In this document: in pieces, positions 30,523-38,310 of the stretch | How the letters are laid out: every line of letters starts with the position of its first letter | Numbering within the stretch: position 1 is the first letter of the stretch | Assembly: GCA_031392945.1 (NCBI GenBank) | Contig: JANMVT010000219.1 | Location: 1-38,611 of the forward strand | Reading direction: 5' to 3' | Length of the DNA stretch: 38,611 nucleotides | Source of the DNA: JANYCG01 sp031392945 | Lineage (GTDB): Bacteria > Pseudomonadota > Gammaproteobacteria > Burkholderiales > Burkholderiaceae_C | The notes under the pieces: model-generated | Seen by the model: the letters and a program-made list of their open reading frames with translations, nothing else | The model's database searches: none | Told to the model about the DNA's origin: nothing | Translations under genes and position numbers: made by a program

Positions 30523-33060
30523 ATGCCCACCCCCGCCAAATCCGCCCCCCGCAGACCGGCATTGAAACGAGCCAAGGCAGGCAAATCCGCCAAGCCGGTT
30601 GAGCCGCGTCTTTCACGCACGCGCCGCCCGCCGGAGCTTCCAGTTGCCGACTGGCAGACCGCACTGCGCCGCCAGTTTGGCCGCGAGCAGAACTTCGGCT
30701 TGGAAAACCTGGGGCAGGAGGCGGTGTTTTCAGACTTCCGCGTGAGCAACCCAGCCAGCGGCACGCGCTACCGCGTGGCCATTCGCGGCCAGGCGCCGGG
30801 GCAAAACTTCTGCACCTGCCCGGACTACGCCACCAACGACCTGGGCACCTGCAAACACATCGAGTTCACGCTCGCCAGGCTACAGGCCAGGCGCGGCGGC
30901 AAGGCAGCGCTGGCGCGTGGATTCGAACCTGCATACAGCGAGATCTGGCTCGACTACGCCGGGGCACGGCATGTCCGCTTCTCGCCCGGCACCGCCTGCC
31001 CTGCACCCTTGCTGGATCAGGCCAAGTCGGTGTTCGATGCCAGCGCTGGCTGGGCGCTGCCGTGGGACCGTCTGGACGCACTGGAGCGCCTGGTGCAAGC
31101 GGCACAGGCCAGTGGCCACGAGCTGCGCTTCCATGATGATGTCTGGCAGTTCGTGGCCCAGATCCGCGACGGCGAGCGCCGCCAAGCCGCCTTGATGCAG
31201 GCCTACCCCAAGGGCATCGCGGACAGGGCGCTTGCCCGTCTGCTGAAGGTCAAGCTCTATCCCTACCAGGCCGAAGGCGCGCTGTTCGCCGCACGCGCGG
31301 GCCGCTGTCTGATTGGCGACGAAATGGGCTTGGGCAAGACCATCCAGGCCATCGCCGCCGCCGAGCTGTTTGCCCGCCACTTCGGCGTGCGCCGCGTGCT
31401 GGTGGTGTGCCCGACCTCGCTCAAGCACCAGTGGAAAAACGAGTTCGCCCGCTTCGCCGACCGCACGGTGCAAGTGGTGCACGGGCTGCGCGCGCAGCGC
31501 CAGGCGCAGTACCGCGACGAGGCGTTCTGCAAAATCATCCACTATGAAACACTGGCGCGCGATGCCGACCTGATTGACGCCTGGGCCCCCGAACTCGTGA
31601 TTGCAGACGAGGCGCAGCGCATCAAAAACTGGAACACCATCGCCGCTCGCGCCCTCAAGCGCATCGCCAGCCCCTATGCCCTGGTGCTGACCGGCACACC
31701 GCTGGAAAACCGGCTGGAGGAACTGATCTCCATCGTGCAATTTGTGGATCAGCACCGGCTCGGCCCCACCTGGCGACTGCTGGACGAGCACCAGACGCGC
31801 GACGAAGCCGGCCGCGTGATCGGCTACCGCGCGCTGGACCGCATTGGCCAGACCCTGGCGCCGGTGATGCTGCGCCGGCGCAAGGCCGAGGTGCTGACGC
31901 AACTGCCCGCGCGGGTGGACAGCCGAATCTTTGTTCCGCTGACGCCCCAGCAGCGCGCGCACCACGACGAAAACGGTGAAATCGTCGCCCGCATCGTTCA
32001 GCGCTGGCGCAAGACCGGCTACCTGTCAGACACGGATCAGCGCCGCCTGACCTGCGCCCTGCAAAACATGCGCATGGCCTGCAACAGCACCTTCCTGCTG
32101 GACCACGAGACCGATCACGGCAACAAGGTGGGCGAACTGATGACCCTGCTCGACGAGCTGCTGGAAGACCCCGGCGCCAAGGCAGTGGTGTTCAGCCAGT
32201 GGCTGGGCACGCATGAGTTGATCGTGCGCCGCCTGGGCAGCGGCAGCGGTCAACGCCACTGGGGCCATGTGCTGTTCAGCGGCAGCGTGCCGGGCGACAA
32301 GCGCGGCGCGCTGGTCGAGCGCTTCCACACCGATCCGGATTGCCGCTTGTTTCTTTCCACCGATGCGGGCGGCTTGGGGCTGAACCTGCAGCACGCGGCA
32401 GCAGTGGTGGTCAACATGGACTTGCCGTGGAACCCGGCCGTGCTGGAGCAGCGCATCGGCCGCGTGCACCGCATGGGCCAGTCGCGCGGCGTGCAGGTGG
32501 TCAACTTCGTCGGCCAGGGCAGCATCGAAGAGGGCATGCTGTCGGTGCTGGCCTTCAAGAAATCGCTGTTCGCAGGCGTGCTGGACGGCGGTGCGAACGA
32601 GGTGTTCATGCAGGGCACGCGCTTGTCCCAGTTCATGAAGAGCGTGGAGCAGGTGGCCGGGTCCATCGGCGATGCCGATGCCGATGCGGAGCCCGGCGTG
32701 GCCGCTGGCCCAGCGCCAAGCGCGCCCGGCCAGACGCCGCAGCCGTCCGAAGATGTGTTTGCCGCCACGGTGGCCGAACCAGAGCAAGGCCAGAGCGAAG
32801 CCAGCACACCCCTGGCCCAAGCGGCCGGCCACACCCATGCAAGTGATGCCGCCGACCCCTGGGCCGCCATCTTGGAGGCGGGCGCTGCGCTGTTGCAGGG
32901 AATGGCTGCGTCGCGTGGCGCCGGTGGCACGGACCAAGGCGCCGCGCCCCTCAAGATCGAGCGCGACCCGGCAACCGGTCAGGCCAGCATTCGCCTGCCG
33001 CTGCCCGACCCGGCGGTGCTGCAACGGCTGGCCAAGGCGTTCGAGCCCTGGCTGCGCTAA
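30523..33060 (+). CDS. SNF2-family DEAD/DEAH helicase with SWIM zinc finger
   Basis: This is an 845-residue Swi2/Snf2-type ATPase. A basic N-terminal leader is followed by a SWIM zinc finger (Cys97, Cys99, Cys110, His112 in CTCPDYATNDLGTCKH). The helicase lobe has Walker A DEMGLGKT at 266-273, DEAQ at 362-365, and LTGTPLENRLEEL. The second lobe shows VFSQW, TDAGGLGLNLQ, NMDLPWNPAVLEQRIGRVHRMGQ. A Pro/Ala/Glu-rich, probably disordered stretch of about 80 residues precedes a C-terminal helix. The ATG at 30523 is chosen; a TTG 21 nt upstream is also in frame, and neither has a clear ribosome-binding site. Such stand-alone enzymes remodel protein-DNA complexes and often lie in defence islands. 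It is convergent with the restriction operon. Confidence 0.93.
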   Translation: MPTPAKSAPRRPALKRAKAGKSAKPVEPRLSRTRRPPELPVADWQTALRRQFGREQNFGLENLGQEAVFSDFRVSNPASGTRYRVAIRGQAPGQNFCTCPDYATNDLGTCKHIEFTLARLQARRGGKAALARGFEPAYSEIWLDYAGARHVRFSPGTACPAPLLDQAKSVFDASAGWALPWDRLDALERLVQAAQASGHELRFHDDVWQFVAQIRDGERRQAALMQAYPKGIADRALARLLKVKLYPYQAEGALFAARAGRCLIGDEMGLGKTIQAIAAAELFARHFGVRRVLVVCPTSLKHQWKNEFARFADRTVQVVHGLRAQRQAQYRDEAFCKIIHYETLARDADLIDAWAPELVIADEAQRIKNWNTIAARALKRIASPYALVLTGTPLENRLEELISIVQFVDQHRLGPTWRLLDEHQTRDEAGRVIGYRALDRIGQTLAPVMLRRRKAEVLTQLPARVDSRIFVPLTPQQRAHHDENGEIVARIVQRWRKTGYLSDTDQRRLTCALQNMRMACNSTFLLDHETDHGNKVGELMTLLDELLEDPGAKAVVFSQWLGTHELIVRRLGSGSGQRHWGHVLFSGSVPGDKRGALVERFHTDPDCRLFLSTDAGGLGLNLQHAAAVVVNMDLPWNPAVLEQRIGRVHRMGQSRGVQVVNFVGQGSIEEGMLSVLAFKKSLFAGVLDGGANEVFMQGTRLSQFMKSVEQVAGSIGDADADAEPGVAAGPAPSAPGQTPQPSEDVFAATVAEPEQGQSEASTPLAQAAGHTHASDAADPWAAILEAGAALLQGMAASRGAGGTDQGAAPLKIERDPATGQASIRLPLPDPAVLQRLAKAFEPWLR

Positions 33061-33076
33061 CGCCGCAGCTTGATTT

Positions 33077-33130
33077 GCTATCTATTAAATAGCTAACTAT
33101 TCAATATCCATGAGGGCAAATGGCCATTTT
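33077..33130 (+). repeat. dispersed ~55-bp repeat, copy B
   Basis: It begins GCTATCTATTAAATAGCTA and runs through CAATATCCATGAGGGC to AAATGGCCATTTT, in the gap between the convergent SNF2 and res genes. It matches copies A and C block by block. Confidence 0.65.
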
Positions 33131-33149
33131 CACAGCTGAAAATCATGGA

Positions 33150-33171
33150 AACGGCGCCGGCGGGCGCCGTT
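33150..33171 (-). terminator. hairpin at the 3' end of the restriction operon
   Basis: AACGGCGCC (33150-33158) and GGCGCCGTT (33163-33171) form a perfect 9-bp stem with a 4-nt loop, starting at the base after the res stop. There is only a short T stretch in the leftward direction, so termination may be partial. Confidence 0.6.
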
Positions 33172-35916
33172 CTACCTGGGCACCACCTCAAACAACAAAA
33201 AGTCCGCCAGGCGTTTGTCTTCGGTCACCAGGTCATGTGCAATCAGCAGGTACTTCCAGGGTTTGGCACCGATTTTCAGGGCATGGCCGGACGCATGTTT
33301 GCACCAGACCGCACCGGCCCCGCCTTTGGCCTGGACCTCATCCGCGCCCATTTCGTTGCGGGCCTTGGTTTCGCACATCAGCCGATGCTGCGCAGTTTCC
33401 ACCACGAAGTCGGGCACATACTCGGGCTGCTCAACGCCCAGCTTATAAAACAACTGGAACTGCCCTTTGGCAGGTTTGAACCACTTGTCGGCATCGCGCT
33501 CCAGAATCACGGCAAAACGGCGCTCGGTGTCCGAATCAAACTTTTGCAGCGGGTACAGGCATTTTGAAAAATGGCCAAACACCATTTGCTTGATGCGGCT
33601 GGGCTCGTCCACCGTGTGGCGGTAGTCACGCACCGTTTGCCCGGCCGCCACGGTGTAGGTTGACTCTTTCAGCGCCGTGAAGCCTCGCCGCATCTCGTGC
33701 GCATATTCGGCGGCTGATTCGTCAAAGTGCGCCATCATCTGCGCATGGATGTTTTTGGCGATCAGTTGCCGGTCCAGGTCCAGCACATTGCGCACCTCGC
33801 CCTCGTCCTTCAGATAACTGCCCAAGTGCGCCACCATTTGCCCGGCCAGCTCGTACAGCAGGCTGGCGTGCACGGTGTAGTCGATGTCATCAAAATCAAT
33901 CAGCGCGTGGACGATGTAGTCCTCCAGCCGCTTCTCAGTTCTGCCGCTTTGCGCCGACAGCGTGAACTGCTCATGCGTGCGCAGCGTTTGCCCCACCAGG
34001 GAACGGTCTTTGGGTTGCAGGTGCAGGCCCGCCACATCCAGCGAAAAAGGCTTGAAACCGCTGGTCACCACGCCTTTGGGCACCACGACAATACGCGGAA
34101 TGTCGATGGTTTGCCGCACCACCACTTCCACGGTGCGGCGCACCACATCTGCCAAATCCAGTTCCGGCGGCGCATCCTCACCCGTCAGCAGGCTGGCTTG
34201 CACGGGCGGCAACTTCTCCCTTACGGCTTCGGCAATGCGGGCCTGGATTTCCGGCGTCAGCAAAGCCTGCCGGGTGGGCGCATCTTGCGGCCGCACTTCG
34301 TATTCCGCCAGCACCTGCATGACAACCTGCGCGGCCTGCCGCTCGTGCGATGTGGTGAACACGCTTGCGCTTGGCGGCGAGCCGGCGCCAAGCGGCTGAG
34401 AAGCAGCATCAAACGACCCGGCTGCTTCTGGCCCCTGGCCCAAGCCCAGCACCTCCGCCATATTCGACTGCACCGTGATGCTCTGCATGCGCCCGTCGCC
34501 CGCGTCGGGCGCTTCCAGAATCAGCATCTTGAGCTTGATGGGTGAATCGGCCCGGTTGGCATCGTCAATGATGTCCTGAAACCGGTCGTGCGCAATGATG
34601 TTGAGCCGGTCCACCGCAGCAACCCCCGTACGTTTGCCATAGGGCAGGCGCAGGCCCCGGCCAATCGACTGCTCCACCAGCGTGCGCGCATTGGCCGCGC
34701 GCAGCGGCACGATGGTGTAGAGGTTGGTCACGTCCCAGCCCTCTTTGAGCATGTTGACGTGGATCACAATCTCGGTCGGCTCGTCCACACTCTCCACCGC
34801 CAGCAGGCGGCGGATCATTTCTTCTTCGTCCGCGCCGCTCTTGCTGCTGTCCACTTGGATCACCTTGCTGCGGTAGCGCCCGCCAAAGAAGGCGTCGGAC
34901 TGCAACAGCGCCAGCAACTCGGCCGCGTGCGTGGTGTCCCGCGCAATCACCAGCATGAAGGGCTTGACCTCTTTCACGCTGTTGGTGCGGGCATAGGTTT
35001 TCAGCTCCACCTTGGTGGCCTCGTGCATGCGCACGCCGTCTTGCAGCTTGACGCGCTCCACCTCCTCGGGCGGCATGTTCTTCGCGTCAAAGTTGCGCTG
35101 CGTCACCACCGCCGGGTCTTTGACAAAACCATCCTCCATGGCGCGGGCCAGCGGGTAGTCCATCACCACGTTTTTGAAGGGCACCGGCCCCTTGCCAGTT
35201 TCGACAAAAGGCGTGGCCGTGAGCTCCAGGCCCATCAAGGGTTTGAGTTCATTGATGGCCCGCACCCCCGCGCTGGCGCGGTAGCGGTGCGACTCGTCCA
35301 TCAGCAGCACCAGGTCGGGCAGATTGGCCAGGTAGTCAAAATAACTTTGCCCGATGTATTCGCTCAGGCGCTTGATGCGCGGCGCCCTGCCGCCCCGCAC
35401 CTCAGAAGAAATTTTGGCGATGTTGAAAATATTGATGGTGACCGGCGAGAGCAAATCGCCCAGCGCCTGGGCGCGTTCTTCGTAGTTGTCGCCGGTGATG
35501 ATCTCGGGCGGGTAGGCCGCAAACTCCGCCACGCCCCTGAACACATACTTGGCCGTATTGGGCGTGAAGTCGCCAATCAGCTTGTCATAAATCGTCAGGT
35601 TGGGGGCCAGCACAAAAAAGTGCTTGATGCCATGCGCCTGAAACAGGTAGCTGATGAAGGCGCCCATCAGCCGCGTCTTGCCCACACCCGTGGCCAGCGC
35701 AAAACACATGGACGGGAAATCGCGCTCGAAGTCTTGCAGCGTCGGGAACTGGGCTTTGAGCGTGGCCAGAATGGCTGCCACCTGCGCCGCGTCGCGGTTG
35801 GGGTGCAGCATGGCGGGCGATGCGTCTATGGCGCTGGCCAGTTTGGACAACGACTCGGTTTGCGGCGGGCGCAGGCTCAGGCGGCCCGCGATGGCGTTGA
35901 CTTCGCGTTGGCTCAT
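33172..35916 (-). CDS. res: type III-like restriction enzyme Res subunit (helicase-nuclease)
   Basis: This is a 914-residue SF2 helicase with a C-terminal nuclease. Walker A is ATGVGKT at 75-81 and motif II DESH at 207-210. Motif III TATP is at 233-236, followed later by VNMLKEGWDV and QSIGRGLRLPYGKR (motifs V and VI). The last 80 residues hold a PD-(D/E)xK nuclease: PDFVVE with Asp836, and ETK with Glu849 and Lys851. This is the architecture of type III Res, which translocates and cuts when paired with Mod. The start ATG overlaps the stop of the 69-residue gene (ATGA), so translation is coupled. It is the last gene of the operon and appears intact. Confidence 0.93.
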   Translation of the reverse strand: MSQREVNAIAGRLSLRPPQTESLSKLASAIDASPAMLHPNRDAAQVAAILATLKAQFPTLQDFERDFPSMCFALATGVGKTRLMGAFISYLFQAHGIKHFFVLAPNLTIYDKLIGDFTPNTAKYVFRGVAEFAAYPPEIITGDNYEERAQALGDLLSPVTINIFNIAKISSEVRGGRAPRIKRLSEYIGQSYFDYLANLPDLVLLMDESHRYRASAGVRAINELKPLMGLELTATPFVETGKGPVPFKNVVMDYPLARAMEDGFVKDPAVVTQRNFDAKNMPPEEVERVKLQDGVRMHEATKVELKTYARTNSVKEVKPFMLVIARDTTHAAELLALLQSDAFFGGRYRSKVIQVDSSKSGADEEEMIRRLLAVESVDEPTEIVIHVNMLKEGWDVTNLYTIVPLRAANARTLVEQSIGRGLRLPYGKRTGVAAVDRLNIIAHDRFQDIIDDANRADSPIKLKMLILEAPDAGDGRMQSITVQSNMAEVLGLGQGPEAAGSFDAASQPLGAGSPPSASVFTTSHERQAAQVVMQVLAEYEVRPQDAPTRQALLTPEIQARIAEAVREKLPPVQASLLTGEDAPPELDLADVVRRTVEVVVRQTIDIPRIVVVPKGVVTSGFKPFSLDVAGLHLQPKDRSLVGQTLRTHEQFTLSAQSGRTEKRLEDYIVHALIDFDDIDYTVHASLLYELAGQMVAHLGSYLKDEGEVRNVLDLDRQLIAKNIHAQMMAHFDESAAEYAHEMRRGFTALKESTYTVAAGQTVRDYRHTVDEPSRIKQMVFGHFSKCLYPLQKFDSDTERRFAVILERDADKWFKPAKGQFQLFYKLGVEQPEYVPDFVVETAQHRLMCETKARNEMGADEVQAKGGAGAVWCKHASGHALKIGAKPWKYLLIAHDLVTEDKRLADFLLFEVVPR

Positions 35917-36122
35917 AGCGCGGCTTTCGCCCCAAGCCTGACACGCACCACCTTGCCCGAGCGCACCACGATCAGGTCGGTACCCGTTTGTTGTGCCACC
36001 TGGCGCGCCCGGACTGCCGCCCGCTGCAGGGCCCTCAAAGAGCCCTCGGTATCGGCATCCAGGCGCACAGGCGCCCCGCCATAGACAGGTAGGGGCTCAC
36101 TCACGTGCTTGGGTGTTGTCAT
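35913..36122 (-). CDS. small protein downstream of zeta-like kinase, putative antitoxin
   Basis: This is a 69-residue basic, mostly alpha-helical protein: a Pro-rich start (KHVSEPLPVYGGAPVRLD), a central helix (GSLRALQRAAVRARQVAQQTG) and a beta-strand tail (DLIVVRSGKVVRVRLG). I do not recognise its family. It overlaps the kinase gene by 4 nt (ATGA) and res by 4 nt. A size of about 70 residues and tight coupling to a zeta-toxin-like gene suggest an antitoxin or partner, but this is inference. Confidence 0.7.
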   Translation of the reverse strand: MTTPKHVSEPLPVYGGAPVRLDADTEGSLRALQRAAVRARQVAQQTGTDLIVVRSGKVVRVRLGAKAAL

Positions 36123-36640
36123 GGCCTGCTGCTCCAGTCAATCACGACAGGCTCGTCGCCCGCGTTGTCATACAAAACCCACTTGTCCACCAGTGGCTGA
36201 TACACCTCGGCAAACAATCGCCTGCCTGAGGTAAAGCGTCTGCGGATAGTGGCCTCAGGGATGTCGTGGCCCCCTTGGCGAACCCGCTCGGCCACGCGTT
36301 GCTTCGCCACATCCGCCGAAGGCAAACTCAAAAAGAGCAACTCCACGCGATAGCCCAATTGCCGCCATTGCGGAATCTGCCGCGCGTAACCTTTACCTGA
36401 CAAGGTGGTTTCAAAGGCAAAACTCTCCAGCTTGACTACATGCTGCGCAATGGACCCCAACATCAAACGCCCAGCCTGGATGGCCGCCTGCTCGGGTGCA
36501 AAGGGCGACAGCCCGGCGGCAATCAGGTCGGCATTGACAAAAATCGGGCAGCCTGCCTCCTGGGGCAGGAACTCGCGCGCAAATGTCGTCTTGCCCGCGC
36601 CATTCGGCCCGGCAATAATGATGATTTTTGGCTGCGTCAT
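36119..36640 (-). CDS. zeta-toxin-like P-loop kinase
   Basis: This is a 173-residue P-loop protein. Walker A GPNGAGKTTFAREF is at 11-24, then FVNADLIAAGLSPF (the Asp equivalent to the zeta-toxin catalytic base region), AGRLML, and FAFETTLSGKGY (the substrate-loop motif of zeta toxins). A Lid-like RVRQGGHDIPEATIRRRF follows. Zeta toxins phosphorylate UDP-N-acetylglucosamine; many chromosomal relatives are uncharacterised. Its start overlaps the mod stop (ATGA), and it overlaps the downstream small gene in the same way. It is therefore translated within the restriction operon between mod and res. Confidence 0.85.
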   Translation of the reverse strand: MTQPKIIIIAGPNGAGKTTFAREFLPQEAGCPIFVNADLIAAGLSPFAPEQAAIQAGRLMLGSIAQHVVKLESFAFETTLSGKGYARQIPQWRQLGYRVELLFLSLPSADVAKQRVAERVRQGGHDIPEATIRRRFTSGRRLFAEVYQPLVDKWVLYDNAGDEPVVIDWSSRP

Positions 36641-38310
36641 GGCACAGCCCCGCCAAACAAATCATCCTGCGCCGGGGCCTCCACCTTCTTCTGTGCCATC
36701 GGCAGATTGGCCACATTCAGGCTGTAGTCGTCATGGCCCCACTCGCAGCGGTCTTTCACCATCTTGGGGATTTTCTTGAGGGTGAGGTTGGGCCAGCGCT
36801 GGGCGGCTTGTGTTGCCGTCACACCCCGGTAAGCACCACAGCACACCAGCAGGGTACGCGGGTTGTGCGGGTCCGCCCCCACCTCGCCACTCAGCGCCTC
36901 CAGTTGCTCAGGCCCTAGTGTTTGCGTGGTGACGTAGATAAAGTCACTCTCACTGCTGCGCCCCTGCTGCCACCACAACACCTCAGACGGCGCGTAGGCA
37001 AAGCCTTCCAGCTTGCACATGGCCGCTGACAACATGGCCGCGTCGTACGCGGGGTTGATGACCAGATTGCCCCAGCGGTCGGTGGACAGCAGCGTGGGCG
37101 CCAGCTCGTAGTAGCGAAAACCGCCGCCGCCCTGCCAGCCGGTGGCCTGGGTGACGCCACCGGGGTCTTGCCCGGCTATGACTTTTTGCAGGCGCGGCAT
37201 GATGTGCGTGTGGCAATGTTCGCCCAACTCCACCATGATCCAGCGTCGGCCCATCTTGTGGGCGACGGCGCCGGTGGTGCCGGAGCCACCAAACGAATCC
37301 AGAACAAGATCACCGGGATTTGTTGCAATTGTCATAACTCTCTGGAGTAATGCTTCAGGCTTCGGTGTAATGAAGCCTGAGTCACCAAATAGCGAAAGGA
37401 TTTCACGTTTCGCATCTTGATTACCTGTTACCTCCTTGTAAGTCCACCAGGTTCTAGCAATGACTCCTTGTTTGGCATTCTTCAAATAAACCTTATGCGT
37501 TGGCATCGCATCACCATCTTTGCCGAAATAAATCTCACCAACTTTCCTTTGCCGCTCAAACTCTTCTTTGGGCAAAGCCCAGTGTCTGCCCTGTGCCGGA
37601 CGGACAGTTCGTCCTGAAGGAATCACAACTTCATATCTGTACTTTTCACGTCTCGCCTCATCCTCCGTTCGTACATCCAAGGGATACGTGCGCCATGGTC
37701 CTTCTGGGTCTCTGTCCGGATTCTTAAAACGTCCCTGCTGCTCTTCTGTTCGAGGAACCATATTCCAGCCAGCTTCAAGCCATTTCGGCGACTTCGCGAA
37801 AACAAGTATGTGGTCATGATCTGCGCTGAGACCACGCCCGTTACTTTTTGGTGTGTATACCTTTTCCCAAACTACATTGGCAACGAAGTTAGCCCGTCCA
37901 AAAATCTCATCACACAAGACCTTCAAGTAATGCGCCTCGTTGTCATCAATCGTGATCCACAGCGAGCCATCGTCTGCTAATAAACGCCGAATAATCTCCA
38001 GCCGGTCGCGCATCAGCCCCAGCCAGATCGAATGCTCCAGCCCGTCGTCGTAATGGGTGAATGCGCTGCCGGTGTTGTACGGCGGGTCAATGAACACGCA
38101 CTTCACCTTGCCCGCAAACTCCGCCTCCAGCGCTTTGAGCGCCAGCAGGTTGTCGCCCCTGATGAGCCGGTTGTCAAACAGATCGTCATCCGTCACCCGC
38201 TGCTTCGCGTGGTAACTGCGCTTGGGGTCTTCCAACAAAATGCGCGGCTCCAGCCGTGGCCGTTGGTCTTTGCCGATCCAGGTGAGTTCCAGTTTTTGAG
38301 GGCCTGCCAT
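36637..38310 (-). CDS. mod: type III-like DNA adenine methyltransferase Mod
   Basis: This is a 557-residue N6-adenine DNA methyltransferase of the beta class: catalytic DPPYNTG at 75-81 precedes the SAM motif FGGSGTTG at 340-347. The intervening region (about 140-320) holds the target-recognition domain. In a type III system Mod sets specificity and protects the host. The bases coding residues about 130-330 (roughly 37320-37920) are much AT-richer than both ends of the gene, suggesting a swapped recognition module. The C-terminus (about 400-557) is an extra domain ending DDLFGG. It overlaps the upstream PIN-like gene (TAATG) and the downstream kinase gene (ATGA). No frameshift-prone repeat tract was seen. 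Confidence 0.93.
   Translation of the reverse strand: MAGPQKLELTWIGKDQRPRLEPRILLEDPKRSYHAKQRVTDDDLFDNRLIRGDNLLALKALEAEFAGKVKCVFIDPPYNTGSAFTHYDDGLEHSIWLGLMRDRLEIIRRLLADDGSLWITIDDNEAHYLKVLCDEIFGRANFVANVVWEKVYTPKSNGRGLSADHDHILVFAKSPKWLEAGWNMVPRTEEQQGRFKNPDRDPEGPWRTYPLDVRTEDEARREKYRYEVVIPSGRTVRPAQGRHWALPKEEFERQRKVGEIYFGKDGDAMPTHKVYLKNAKQGVIARTWWTYKEVTGNQDAKREILSLFGDSGFITPKPEALLQRVMTIATNPGDLVLDSFGGSGTTGAVAHKMGRRWIMVELGEHCHTHIMPRLQKVIAGQDPGGVTQATGWQGGGGFRYYELAPTLLSTDRWGNLVINPAYDAAMLSAAMCKLEGFAYAPSEVLWWQQGRSSESDFIYVTTQTLGPEQLEALSGEVGADPHNPRTLLVCCGAYRGVTATQAAQRWPNLTLKKIPKMVKDRCEWGHDDYSLNVANLPMAQKKVEAPAQDDLFGGAVP

Noticed and set aside
30440..30764. Extension of the minus-strand HTH relic as a full gene
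   Set aside because: Upstream of about 30431 the minus-strand translation has no similarity to the regulator family and overlaps the SNF2 coding sequence.
34588..36084. Long open frame antisense to res
   Set aside because: His/Arg/Gly-rich composition typical of an opposite-strand shadow; res has clear helicase and nuclease motifs.
36637..38310. Phase-variable mod gene
   Set aside because: No homopolymer or tandem short-repeat tract able to switch the frame was seen in the coding sequence.
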